The notes under the pieces: model-generated
What the model saw: the letters and a program-made list of their open reading frames with translations, nothing else
What the model was told of the DNA's origin: nothing
Database searches by the model: none
Program-made: the position numbers and the translations under genes
Part shown: positions 1 to 13,100 of the stretch, one piece after another
Numbering within the stretch: position 1 is the stretch's first letter
Layout: the number at the start of each line of letters is the position of its first letter
Assembly: GCF_051622035.1 (NCBI RefSeq)
Contig: NC_135360.1
Coordinates: forward strand, 186,001-250,000
DNA: 64,000 bases
Source: Arctopsyche grandis
Taxonomy: Eukaryota; Arthropoda; Insecta; Trichoptera; Hydropsychidae
Reading direction: 5' to 3'

Positions 1-1239
1 TGTTATCTTATGCGATGAATTTAAACATTTAAAACACATGTTATTAGATTTAACGAATTCATTTCTTTCCAAACTGGATTTTGCTTTGAATTTATCACAT
101 TTGCCTATGAAATGATTATTTCGACAAAATGCACATGCGTTTACCTTACTTGATGGGTTTTTATTCGCGACATGAGTTCTCCTGATTCGTTGACGGTTAT
201 GAGGGAATTCTTTCACCGTAATTACAGATGCAGTAGATTGTAATACGTTACATCTATTCTGCAGAAACGTTTCTAACTTCTCGTACGGTGGCATTTCTCT
301 GTCAACCAGAGATGTTTCCCAGTCCTTTAATAAACTAAATGGTAATTTCCTTAGAACTAAACATGTTACCCATGGATCTAAAATTTCTCTCGCGTAACCC
401 AATGATTCAATGTTTTTAATACACACCGTTACCTTATTTAATAGATCTCTCAATTCGATATGTGATTCCTTTGTGATTAATTTTAAGTCACAAAGTGAGT
501 TGATCCTAGTTTTAAGATTAAGTCTTGGTAAATTGTATTGCTTGTCTAAAATACTCCACGTTATTTCATAATTGTCTGAGCTAATATCTAACCCTGATAC
601 AGCTGCTAAAGCGGGACCGAGTAATGATTGATGCAAATATAGTAATTTCGTGACATTCGAATATTCCGTTTTGTTTCCTATTATATTCTTAAAAGCTTGT
701 TGAAATGATTGCCATTCAGATGGATCTCCCTGAAATGTGGGAATAGTCAACGTCGGTAACTTATCTCTAGCAAATTTAATTGTTGTTTGCTCTACTTTTA
801 GTTGATTATTTTGAATGGATTGTCTATCTAATGTCGCTTTAAGATTTTTAATTGTCATTGTAATCATGTAGAACTCTTCGTCTATTTGATCCGCCTGCTC
901 TGTATCTGTGAGGTTGTCTAAATACTCATAATGGAGTTTTTGGAGATAGTCGTATGCTTTTTCAATAAATTGATACTGTCCTTCATTTATTTCGGAGATT
1001 CTGTCTATTTTCTCCTGTAGTCTTTTAAACGCGCCCGAATACCTTAATTCTATTGACGCCATTGTAACTTCTACTTTATTTTCTTTCGCTAATGTTTTTA
1101 TCGATTGAGTCTGACTTCGAGTCTGATGTATTCTAGAGCTTGACCTGTCTCTAATAGGTTCTACGTCCCTAGTTGAATTTCGACCTTTATGCGACTTGGA
1201 AGTCGAAGCTTCTATTTCCTCGTTTTCAGCACTTGACAT
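1..1239 (-). CDS. Gag N-terminal part of BEL/Pao polyprotein (partial)
   Basis: The reading frame runs from an ATG at 1237-1239 to the window edge without a stop (413 codons) and is the same frame as the complete ORF at 32272-36894. It encodes structural Gag: a charged Ser/Arg-rich N-terminus, the Gag-like domain annotated as DUF1759 in BEL/Pao elements (around residues 155-330), and the first CX2CX3HX4C zinc knuckle at about residues 369-381. The window ends inside the second knuckle. An in-frame TAG lies seven codons upstream of the ATG, and the upstream codon that is TAA in copy 2 is CAA here. Residues 1-130 differ from copy 2 at about 14 positions, whereas the rest is nearly identical. 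Whether protease, reverse transcriptase and integrase follow cannot be seen. Confidence 0.9.
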   Translation of the reverse strand, partial: MSSAENEEIEASTSKSHKGRNSTRDVEPIRDRSSSRIHQTRSQTQSIKTLAKENKVEVTMASIELRYSGAFKRLQEKIDRISEINEGQYQFIEKAYDYLQKLHYEYLDNLTDTEQADQIDEEFYMITMTIKNLKATLDRQSIQNNQLKVEQTTIKFARDKLPTLTIPTFQGDPSEWQSFQQAFKNIIGNKTEYSNVTKLLYLHQSLLGPALAAVSGLDISSDNYEITWSILDKQYNLPRLNLKTRINSLCDLKLITKESHIELRDLLNKVTVCIKNIESLGYAREILDPWVTCLVLRKLPFSLLKDWETSLVDREMPPYEKLETFLQNRCNVLQSTASVITVKEFPHNRQRIRRTHVANKNPSSKVNACAFCRNNHFIGKCDKFKAKSSLERNEFVKSNNMCFKCLNSSHKIT

Positions 1240-1425
1240 TTGTTTCAGAAAGTTGCACTATTTCGTCTCATAAATACAGTTATTCTCTACTATAGCTGTC
1301 AATTGAACTATTCGTAGAGATAAGGTAATAATATTCAATGATTCACCGTGAATCTTAATATTCTACTTTAACTATTATCACCAGAATCTATCCAACATAT
1401 TTTGGTAGAAATAACAACCCTAAAT

Positions 1426-1844
1426 TGGTGGGTGCTTGATTTAAACCACTTTGGGGCTACAAGTCTTGTGATTTAATTTAAATCACCACTGTTTCATCAC
1501 ACATTATGAAACAAAGAGATCTACCGATGTATGAATATGCCGGTATGTACTTGATTTAATCCACTTTGGGGCTACAAGTGTAATTCCACATTTATCGTGG
1601 AAGGGGGGGGGGGGGAGGGTGTTTCTACACACATTAAGAAACAAAGATCTACCGATATGCATATACCGGTATGTACTTGGTTTAAGCCACTTTGGGGCTA
1701 CAAGTATAATTCCACATTTATTGTGGAGGGGGGAGGGGGGAGAAAGTTTCTACACACATTAAGAAACAAAGAGATCTGCCGGTATATTAATATACCGGTA
1801 TGTACTTGGTTTAAGCCACTTTGGGGCTACAAGTATAATTCCCC
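1426..1844 (-). repeat. 125-bp tandem repeats in BEL leader, copy 1 (about 4 units)
   Basis: Units are marked by the string CACTTTGGGGCTACAAGT, preceded by a variant of CTTGRTTTAA at about 1435, 1548, 1679 and 1808. Each full unit has a long G run (10-13 G on the plus strand, so C on the element's sense strand), an inverted repeat GTTTCT...AGAAAC, and the palindrome-like block TACCGATATG...CCGGTA. The array lies between the LTR and gag, where an LTR element has its untranslated leader. The complete copy has about eight units. Confidence 0.88.
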
Positions 1845-2372
1845 ACGTGCTTTGCTAATTTTACACTACATCTGATTTTACACTTTTAATACGAAATTCG
1901 ATGCGACCGATGAAACATTCCTTCGTAGCGCGATATTATTTTATACAATCGCGTTAATTAATTGTTATACTTTAAAACATATTTTAAAAACTGACCTACC
2001 CACATGATTGCCTTTTGAACAGATTGCCTGAGATTGAATACATTCACTTACTTGAATATCCTTTACGATGTTTATGTGATCGTTCCGATAATTTTGGATT
2101 ACCTCTGTGTCCCATGCGTCTTTGTAGGTTATGTTTTTATTTATATATTTTCTGCGTCAATCACGCGGTCATGTACCTCTGTACGTCAATCAATATATTG
2201 CTGAAATAGAAGCAAACATGTTATTAGTATTGGAAAGGTATGGATAGTAACAAAGGAACGATACCGATTTCTTAATTGACATCCATTTTTTCTCGACCAC
2301 GTTTTTTCCTATTGGTTTGTCCGTTTGGTGTTGTGGCCTAGGTTACTGGTGTCCGGTTCGAAGTGACCATCA
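1845..2372 (-). other. BEL leader between LTR and leader repeats, no gene
   Basis: Unique, AT-rich untranslated leader of copy 1, nearly identical to 38001-38528. A 64-codon plus-strand frame at 2015-2209 also occurs in copy 2, but it is antisense to the element, has no recognisable domain and is best explained by the high identity of the copies. Next to the LTR, at about 2352-2369, is the same candidate primer-binding site as in copy 2. Confidence 0.7.
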
Positions 2373-2601
2373 TGGAAAAGACTTCGATAATGGTTTGATG
2401 TAGTTTATTGAAATGTAAAATTTGCACGTGGTGGTTCAGCGGAGCGTACGGAACACAAGTTGTCCGTACGCCGTCTGCTCGAACTCTGTCGACCGTCGCG
2501 TATTTCCGCTTGGGCCGACACTAATGCCAACTCGTCAATAATGCCAATCGACAATCAGTTAATAAGACTGTTTGCCACACGTCATTACAAAAGTCGGAAC
2601 A
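2373..2601 (-). repeat. LTR of BEL/Pao copy 1 (5' LTR)
   Basis: This 229-bp repeat starts TGGAAAAG and ends GGAACA on the plus strand, so it has TG...CA ends on both strands. It matches the two 231-bp LTRs of copy 2 except for a 2-bp deletion plus one or two substitutions around 2482-2492. It keeps the CGTACGGA...TCCGTACG inverted repeat and, on the sense strand, an AATAAA signal. Satellite begins immediately after it. Confidence 0.93.
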
Positions 2602-5600
2602 CTCGCTTCACTCACCAAACTTAACCCAACCTAACTTAACGAACAACGAAATCAAAGAACTCGAGTTTTTAAGATTTACACAAAACTCGCTAACCTCACC
2701 GAACCTAACCCAACCAAGCCTTACTATCACTGAAATCAAAGAATTCGACATTGCAAACATATACACAAAACTCGCTAACCTTACCAAACCTATCCCAACC
2801 TAACATAACCATCACCGAAATCAAAGAATTCGATATTGCAAAAATATACACAAAACTCGCTAACCTCACAAAACCTAACCCAACCCAACCTAACCGTCAC
2901 CGAAATCAAAGAATTCGACATTGCAAAAATATACACGAAACTCGCTCACCTCACCAAACCTAACTCAACCTAGCCTAACTATCACCGAAATCAAAGAATT
3001 CGACATTGCAAAAATATACACAAAACTCGCTAACCTTACCAAACCTATCCCAACCTAACATAACCATCACCGAAATCAAATAATTCGATATTGCAAAAAT
3101 ATATACAAAACTCGCTAACCTTACCAAACCTAACCCAAACCAACCTTTACCGTCACCGAAATCAAAGAATACGACATTGCAAAAATATATACAAAACTCG
3201 CTTACCTCACTAAACCTAACCCAACCTAACCTTTCCATCACCGAAATCAAAGAATTCGACAATGCAAAAATATACCCAAAACCCGCTTACCTCACCAAAC
3301 CTAACCCAACCTAACCTAACTATCACCGAAATAAAAGAATTCGACATTGCAAAAATATACACAAAACTCGCTAACCTCACCAAACCTAACTTAACCTAAC
3401 CTAACCATCACCGAAATCAAAGAATTCGAGATTTTAAAATTTAAACAAAACTCGCTTACCTCACCAAACCTAACCCAACCTAACCTTACCTTCACCGAAA
3501 TCAAAGAATTCGACAATGCAAAAATATACCCAAAACCCGCTTACCTCACCAAACCTAACCTAACCTAACCTAACCATCACCGAAATCAAAGAATTCGAGA
3601 TTGTATGATTTACACAAATCTCGCCAACCTCACCAAACCTAACCCAACCCAACCTAACCGTCACCGAAGTCAAAGAATATGACATTGCAAATATATACAC
3701 AAAACTCGCTTACCTCACCATACCCAACCCAACCTAACCTATCCAACACCGAAATCAAAGAATTCGAGTTTTTAAGATTAACACAAATCTCGCTTTCCTC
3801 ATGAAACCTAACCCAACCCAACCTAACCGTCACCGAAGTCAAAGAATTCGACAATGCAAAAATATACACAAAACTCGCTTACCTCACCAAACCTAACCCA
3901 ACCCAACCTAACCGTCACCGAAATCAAAGAATTCGAGATTGTAAAATTTTCACAAAAATCGCTAACCTCACAGAACCTAACCCAACCGAGCCTTATTTTA
4001 ACCGAAATCAAAAAGATCGACATATTAAAAATATACACAAAACTCGCTAACTTCACCAAACCTAACCCAACCTAGCCTAACTATCACCGAAATCAAAGAA
4101 ATCGACATTGCAAAAATATACACAAAACTCGCTTACCTCACCAAACCTAACCCAACCAAGCCTAACTATCACCGAAATTAAAGAATTCGACAATGCAAAA
4201 ATATACACAAAACTCGCTAACCTCACCAAACCTAACCCAACCTAGCCTTTCTATCACCGAAATCAAAGAATTTTACAATGCAAAAATATACATAAAACCC
4301 TTTAACCTCACAAAACCTAACCCAACCTAACCTAACCATCACCAAAATCAAAGAATTCGAGATTTTAAAATTTAAACAAAACTCGCTTACCTCACCAAAA
4401 CTAACCCAACCTAACCTAACCATCACCGAAATCAAAGAATTCGAGATTGTATGATTTACACAAATCTCGCTAACCTCACCAAACCTAATCCAACCCAACC
4501 TTAACGTCACCGAAGTCAAAGAATTCGACATTGCAAAAATATACACAAAACTCGCTTACCTCACCATAACCAACCCAACCTAACCTTTCTAACACCGAAA
4601 TCAAAGAACTCGAGTTTTTAAGATTTACACAAATATCGCTAACCTCACCAAACCTAACCCAACCCAACCTAACCGTCACCGAAGTCAAAGAATTCGACAA
4701 TGCAAAAATATACACAAAACTCGCAAACCTCACTAAACCTAACCCAACCCAACCTAACCGACACCGAAATCAAAGAATTTGAGATTTTTAGATTTTCACA
4801 TAACTTGCTAACCTCACAAGACCTAACCCAACCTAGCCTAACTGTCACTGAAATCAAAGAATTCGACATTGCAAAAATATACACGAAACTCGCTTAACTC
4901 ACCAAACCTAACCCAACCTAACTTAATGATCAACGAAATCAAAGAACTCGAGTTTTTAAGATTTACACAGAACTCGCTATCCTCACCAAACCTAACCCAA
5001 CCCAACCTAACCGTCACCGAAATCAAAGAATTCGACATTGCAAAAATATACACAAAACTCGCTTACCTCACCATACCGAACCCAACCTAACCTAACCATC
5101 ACCGAAATCAAAGAATTCGACATTGCAAAAATAAACACAAAACTTGCAAACCTCACCAAACCTAACCCAACCTAGCCTAACTATCACCGAAATAAAAGAA
5201 TTCAACAATGCAAAAATATACACAAAACTCGCTAACCTCACCAAACCTAACCCAACCTAGCCTAACTATCACCGAAATCAAAGAATTCGACAATGCAAAA
5301 ATATACACAAAACTCGCTTACCTCACCATACCCAACCCAACCTAACCTATCCAACACCGAAATCAAAGAATTCGAGTTTTTAAGATTAACACAAATCTCG
5401 CTTACCTCACCAAACCTAACCCAACCCAACCTAACCGTCACCGAAGTCAAAGAATTCGACAATGCAAAAATATACACAAAATTCGCTTACCTCACCAAAC
5501 CTAACCCAACCCAACCTAACCGTCACCGAAATCAAAGAATTCGAGATTTTTATATTTTCACATAACTTGCTAACCTCACAAGACCTAACCCAACCTAGCC

Positions 5601-8007
5601 TTACTGTCACCGAAATCAAGGAATTCGACATTGCAAAAATATACACGAAACTCGCTCACTACACCAAACCTTACTCAACCTAACATAACCGTCACCGAAA
5701 TCAAAGAATTCGACATTGTAAAAATATATACAAAACTCGCTCACCTCACCAAACCTAACCCAACCTAGCCTAACTATCACCGAAATCAAAGACATCTACA
5801 ATGCAAAAATATACACAAAACCCACTTACCTCACCAAACCTAACCCAACCTTACCTTTCCATCACCGAAATCAAAGAATTCGACATTGCAAAAATTTACA
5901 CGAAACTCGCTTACCTCACCAAACCTAACATAACCATCACCGAAATCAAAGAATTCGACATTGCAAAAATATACACAAAACTCGCTTACCCCACCAAACC
6001 TAACCCAACCTAGCCAAACTATCACCGAAATCGAAGAATTCGACATTGCAAAAATATACACAAAACTCGCTTACTTCACCAAACCTAACCCAACCTAACC
6101 TAACCAACACTGAAATCAAAGAATTCGACAATGCAAAAATATACACAAAACTCGCTGACCTCACCAAACCTAACCCAACCTAGCCTTTCTATCACCGAAA
6201 TCAAAGAATTCGACATCGCAAAAATATACACAAAACCCACTAGCCTCACTAAACCTAACCCAAACTTACCATACCATCACCGAAATCAAAGAATTCGACA
6301 TTGCAAAAATATACACGAAACTCGCTCACTTCACCAAACCTTACTCAACCCAACCTTACCGACACCGAAATCAAAGAATTCGAGATTTTCAGATTTTTAC
6401 ATGACTCGCTAACCTCACCAAACCTAACCCAACCTAGCTTAACTATCACCGAAATCAAAGAATTCGACATTGCAAAAATATACAAAAAATTCGCTAACCT
6501 CACCAAACCTAACCCAACCTTACCTTTCCATCACCGAAATCAAAGAATTCGACATTGCAAAAATTTACACGAAACTCGCTTACCTCAGTTTTTAAGATTT
6601 ACACAAAACTCACTAACCTCACCAAACCTAACCCAACCCAACCTAACCGTCACCGAAATCAAAGAATTCAACAATGCAAAAATATACACAAAACTCGCTA
6701 ACCTCACCAAACCTAACCGAACCAAGCCTTACTATCACCGAAATTAAAGAAATCGACATTGCAAAAATATACACGAAACTCGCTTAACTCACCAAACCTA
6801 ACCCAACCTAACCTAACCATCACCGAAATCAAAGAATTCGACATTGCAAAAATATACACGAAACTCGCGTAACTCACCAAACCTAACCTAACATAACCTA
6901 ACCATCACCGAAATCAAAGAATTTGAGATTTTAAAATTTAAACAAAACTCGCTTACCTCACCAAAACTAACCTAACCTAGCCTAACTATCACCGAAATCA
7001 AAGAATTCGACAATGCAAAAATATACCCAAAACCCGCTAACCTCACAAAACCTAACCCAACCTAGCCTTACTCTAACCGAAATCAAAGAATTGGACATTT
7101 TATTAATATACACAAAACTCGCTAACCTCACCAAACCTAACCCTACCTAGCCTAACTTTTACCGAAATCAAAGAATTCGACATTGCAAAAATATACATAA
7201 AACTCGCTAACCTTACCAAACCTATCCCAACCTAACCTTACCATCACCGAAATCAAAGAATTCGACATTGCAAAAATATACACAAACCTTGCTTTCCTCA
7301 TTTAACCTAACCCAACCTAACGTAAACATCACCGAAATCAAAGAATTCGACATTGCAAAAATATACACAAACCTCGCTTTCCTCATTTAACCTAACCCAA
7401 CCTAACGTAAACATCACCGAAATCAAAGAATTCGACATTGCAAAAATTAAAATTAAACTCGCTTACCTCACCAAACCTTACCCAACCTAGCATAACTATC
7501 ACCGAAATCAAAGAAATCGACAATGCAAAAATATACACAAAACTCGCTAGCCTCACCAAACCTAACCCAATCTAACCTAACCATCACCGAAATCAAAGAA
7601 TTCGACATTGCAAAAATATACACGAAACTCGCTTAACTCACCAAACCTAAACCAACCAAGCCTTACTATCACCGAAGTCAAAGAATTCGACAATGCAAAA
7701 ATATACACAAAACTCGCTAACCTCACCAAACCTAACCCAACCCAACCTAACCGTCACCGAAATCAAAGAATTCGACATTGCAAAAATATACACAAAACTC
7801 GCTTCCCTCACTAAACCTAACCCAACCTAACCTAACCATCACCGAAATCAAAGAATTCGACATTGCAAAAATATACACAAAACTCGCTTACCTCACCATA
7901 CCGAACCCAACCTAACCTAACCATCACCGAAATCAAAGAATTCGACATTGCAAAAATAAACACAAAACTTGCAAACCTCACCAAACCTAACCCAACCTAG
8001 CCTAACT

Positions 8008-10195
8008 ATCACCGAAATAAAAGAATTCAACAATGCAAAAATATACACAAAACTCGCTAACCTCACCAAACCTAACCGAACCAAGCCTTACTATCACCGA
8101 AATCAAAGAAATCGACATTGCAAAAATATACACGAAACTCGCTTAACTCACCAAACTTAACCCAACCTAACCTAACCATCACCGAAATCAAAAAAATCGA
8201 GATTTTAAAATTTAAACAAAACTCGCTATCCTCACCAAACCTAACCCAACCTAACCTAACCATCACCGAAATAAAAGAATTCAACAATGCAAAAATATAC
8301 ACAAAACTCGCTAACCTCACCAAACCTAACCGAACCAAGCCTTACTATCACCGAAATCAAAGAATTCGACATTGCAAAAATATACACGAAACTTGCGTTA
8401 CTCACCAAACCTAACCCAACATAACCTAACCATCACCGAAATCAAAGAATTCGACAATGCAAAAATATACACAAAACTCGCTAGCCTCACCAAACCTAAC
8501 CCAATCTAACCTAACCATCACCGAAATCAAAGAATTCGACATTGCAAAAATATACACAAAACTCGCTTCCCTCACTAAACCTAACCCAACCTAACCTTAC
8601 CATCACCGAAATCAAAGAATTCGACATTGCAAAAATATACACAAAACTCGCTTACCTCACCAAACCTAACCCAACCTAGCCTAACTATCACCGAAATCAA
8701 AGACATCTACAATGCAAAAATATACACAAAACCCATTAACCTCACCAAACCTAACCCAACCTTACCTTTCCATCACCGAAATCAAAGAATTCGACATTGC
8801 AAAAATATACACGAAACTTGCGTTACTCACCAAACCTAACCCAACATAACCTAACCATCACCGAAATCAAAGAATTCGACAATGCAAAAATATACACAAA
8901 ACTTGCTAGCCTCACCAAACCTAACCCAATCTAACCTAACCATCACCGAAATCAAAGAATTCGACATTGCAAAAATATACACAAAACTCGCTTCCCTCAC
9001 TAAACCTAACCCAACCTAACCTAACCATCACCGAAATCAAAGAATTCGACATTGCAAAAATATACACAAAACTCGCTTACCTCACCAAACCTAACCTAAC
9101 CTAGCCTAACTATCACCGAAATCAAAGAATTCGACATCGCAAAAATATACACAAAACCCACTAACCTCACCAAACCTAACCCAACCTTACCATACCATCA
9201 CCGAAATCAAAGAATTCGACATTGCAAAAATATACACGAAACTCGCTCACTTCACCAAACCTTACTCAACCCAACCTTACCGACACCGAAATCAAAGAAT
9301 TCGAGAATTTTAGATTTTCACATAACTCGCTAACCTCACCAAACCTAACCCAACCTAGCCTTACTATCAACGAAATCAAAGAATTCGACATTGCAAAAAT
9401 ATACAAAAAATTCGCTTACCTCACCAATTCTAACACAACCTAACCTAACCATCACCGAAATCAAAGAATTCGACATTGCAAAAATATACATAAAACTCGC
9501 TTAACTCACCAAACCTAACGTAACCTAACTTAACCATCACCGAAATCAAAAAACTCGAGTTTTTAAGATTTACACAAAACTCACTAACCTCACCAAACCT
9601 AACCCAACCCAACCTAACCGTCACCGAAATCAAAGAATTCGACATTGCAAAAATATACACAAAACTTGCTTACCTCACCATACCGAACCCAACCTAACCT
9701 AACCATCACCGAAATCAAAGAATTCGACATTGCAAAAATAAACACAAAACTTGCAAACCTCACCAAACCTAACCCAACCTAGCCTAACTATCACCGAAAT
9801 AAAAGAATTCAACAATGCAAAAATAAACACAAAACTCGCTAACCTCACCAAACCTAACCGAACCAAGCCTTACTATCACCGAAATCAAAGAAATCGACAT
9901 TGCAAAAATATACACGAAACTCGCTTAACTCAACAAACCTAACCCAACCTAACCTAACCATCACCGAAATCAAAAAAATCGAGATTTTAAAATTTAAACA
10001 AAACTCGCTTACCTCACCAAACCTAACCCAACCTAACCTAACCATCACCGAAATCAAAGAATTCGACATTGCAAAAATATACACGAAACTCGCGTAACTC
10101 ACCAAACCTAACCCAACCTAACCTAACCATCACCGAAATCAAAAAAATCGAGATTTTAAAATTTAAACAAAACTCGCTTACCTCACCAAACCTAA
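8008..10195. repeat. Partial higher-order repeat unit (unit 0)
   Basis: This stretch matches 11315-13502 monomer for monomer at a constant offset of 3307 bp (39 monomers). It then switches at 10167-10195 into the sequence found at 14661-14689. It is therefore a copy of the 4494-bp unit lacking about 1.19 kb (14 monomers, equivalent to 13.5-14.7 kb). The loss is a whole number of monomers, as expected from unequal exchange in register. Confidence 0.8.
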
Positions 10196-13100
10196 TCCAA
10201 CCTAACCTAAACATCACCGAAATCAAAGAACTCAAGTTTTTAAGATTTACACATAACTCGCTAACCTAACCAAACCTAACCCAACCCAACCTAACCGTCA
10301 CCGAAGTCAAAGAATTCGACACTGCAAAAATATACACAAAACTCGCTAACCTCACCAAACCAAACCCAACCCAACCTAACCGTCACCGAAATCAAAGAAT
10401 TCGACATTGCAAAAATATACACAAAACTCGCATACCTCACTTAACCTAACCCAACCTAACCTAATCATCACCGAAATCAAAGAATTCGAGATTGCAAAAA
10501 TATACAAAAAACTCGCTTACCTTACTAAACCTAACCCAACCTAACCTTACCATCACCGAAATCAAAGAATTCGACATTGCAAAAATATACACAAAACTCG
10601 CTTACCTCACTAAACCTAACCCAACCTAACCTTACCATCACCGAAATCAAAGAATTCGACATTGCAAAAATAAACACAAAACTCGCTAACCTCACCAAAC
10701 CTAACCCAAACCAACCTAACCGTCACCAAAATCAAAGAATTCGACATTGCAAAAATATACACGAAACTCGCTTCACTCACCAAACTTAACCCAACCTAAC
10801 TTAACGAACAACGAAATCAAAGAACTCGAGTTTTTAAGATTTACACAAAACTCGCTAACCTCACCGAACCTAACCCAACCAAGCCTTACTATCACTGAAA
10901 TCAAAGAATTCGACATTGCAAACATATACACAAAACTCGCTAACCTTACCAAACCTATCCCAACCTAACATAACCATCACCGAAATCAAAGAATTCGATA
11001 TTGCAAAAATATACACAAAACTCGCTAACCTCACAAAACCTAACCCAACCCAACCTAACCGTCACCGAAATCAAAGAATTCGACATTGCAAAAATATACA
11101 CGAAACTCGCTCACCTCACCAAACCTAACTCAACCTAGCCTTACTATCACCGAAATCAAAGAATTCGACATTGCAAAAATATACACAAAACTCGCTAACC
11201 TCACCAAACCTAACTTAACCTAACCTAACCATCACCGAAATCAAAGAATTCGAGATTTTAAAATTTAAACAAAACTCGCTTACCTCACCAAACCTAACCC
11301 AACCTAACCTTACCATCACCGAAATAAAAGAATTCAACAATGCAAAAATATACACAAAACTCGCTAACCTCACCAAACCTAACCGAACCAAGCCTTACTA
11401 TCACCGAAATCAAAGAAATCGACATTGCAAAAATATACACGAAACTCGCTTAACTCACCAAACTTAACCCAACCTAACCTAACCATCACCGAAATCAAAA
11501 AAATCGAGATTTTAAAATTTAAACAAAACTCGCTATCCTCACCAAACCTAACCCAACCTAACCTAACCATCACCGAAATAAAAGAATTCAACAATGCAAA
11601 AATATACACAAAACTCGCTAACCTCACCAAACCTAACCGAACCAAGCCTTACTATCACCGAAATCAAAGAATTCGACATTGCAAAAATATACACGAAACT
11701 TGCGTTACTCACCAAACCTAACCCAACATAACCTAACCATCACCGAAATCAAAGAATTCGACAATGCAAAAATATACACAAAACTCGCTAGCCTCACCAA
11801 ACCTAACCCAATCTAACCTAACCATCACCGAAATCAAAGAATTCGACATTGCAAAAATATACACAAAACTCGCTTCCCTCACTAAACCTAACCCAACCTA
11901 ACCTTACCATCACCGAAATCAAAGAATTCGACATTGCAAAAATATACACAAAACTCGCTTACCTCACCAAACCTAACCCAACCTAGCCTAACTATCACCG
12001 AAATCAAAGACATCTACAATGCAAAAATATACACAAAACCCATTAACCTCACCAAACCTAACCCAACCTTACCTTTCCATCACCGAAATCAAAGAATTCG
12101 ACATTGCAAAAATATACACGAAACTTGCGTTACTCACCAAACCTAACCCAACATAACCTAACCATCACCGAAATCAAAGAATTCGACAATGCAAAAATAT
12201 ACACAAAACTCGCTAGCCTCACCAAACCTAACCCAATCTAACCTAACCATCACCGAAATCAAAGAATTCGACATTGCAAAAATATACACAAAACTCGCTT
12301 TCCTCACTCAACCTCACCCAACCTAACCTAACCATCACCGAAATCAAAGAATTCGACATTGCAAAAATATACACAAAACTCGCTTACCTCACCAAACCTA
12401 ACCTAACCTAGCTTAACTATCACCGAAATCAAAGAATTCGACATCGCAAAAATATACACAAAACCCACTTACCTCACCAAACCTAACCCAACCTTACCAT
12501 ACCATCACCGAAATCAAAGAATTCGACATTGCAAAAATATACACGAAACTCGCTCACTTCACCAAACCTTACTCAACCCAACCTTACCGACACCGAAATC
12601 AAAGAATTCGAGAATTTTAGATTTTCACATAACTCGCTAACCTCACCAAACCTAACCCAACCTAGCCTTACTTTCAACGAAATCAAAGAATTCGACATTG
12701 CAAAAATATACAAAAAATTCGCTAACCTCACCAATTCTAACACAACCTAACCTAACCATCACCGAAATCAAAGAATTCGACATTGCAAAAATATACATAA
12801 AACTCGCTTAACTCACCAAACCTAACGTAACCTAACTTAACCATCACCGAAATCAAAAAACTCGAGTTTTTAAGATTTACACAAAACTCACTAACCTCAC
12901 CAAACCTAACCCAACCCAACCTAACCGTCACCGAAATCAAAGAATTCGACATTGCAAAAATATACACAAAACTTGCTTACCTCACCATACCGAACCCAAC
13001 CTAACCTAACCATCACCGAAATCAAAGAATTCGACATTGCAAAAATAAACACAAAACTTGCAAACCTCACCAAACCTAACCCAACCTAGCCTAACTATCA

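Larger units (their letters stand above)
1..2601 (-). mobile_element. BEL/Pao LTR retrotransposon copy 1, 5' part only
   Basis: This is the 5' portion of a BEL/Pao element read on the minus strand, cut by the left window edge. It holds a 229-bp LTR (2373-2601), a leader with a tandem repeat, and the first 413 codons of the gag-pol ORF. It matches 35656-38759 of the complete copy almost base for base; the main length difference is four fewer leader repeat units. It joins the satellite directly at 2602. If the target duplication is 5 bp as in copy 2, the right copy would be CTCGC (2602-2606), but the left end is outside the window so this cannot be confirmed. Confidence 0.92.
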
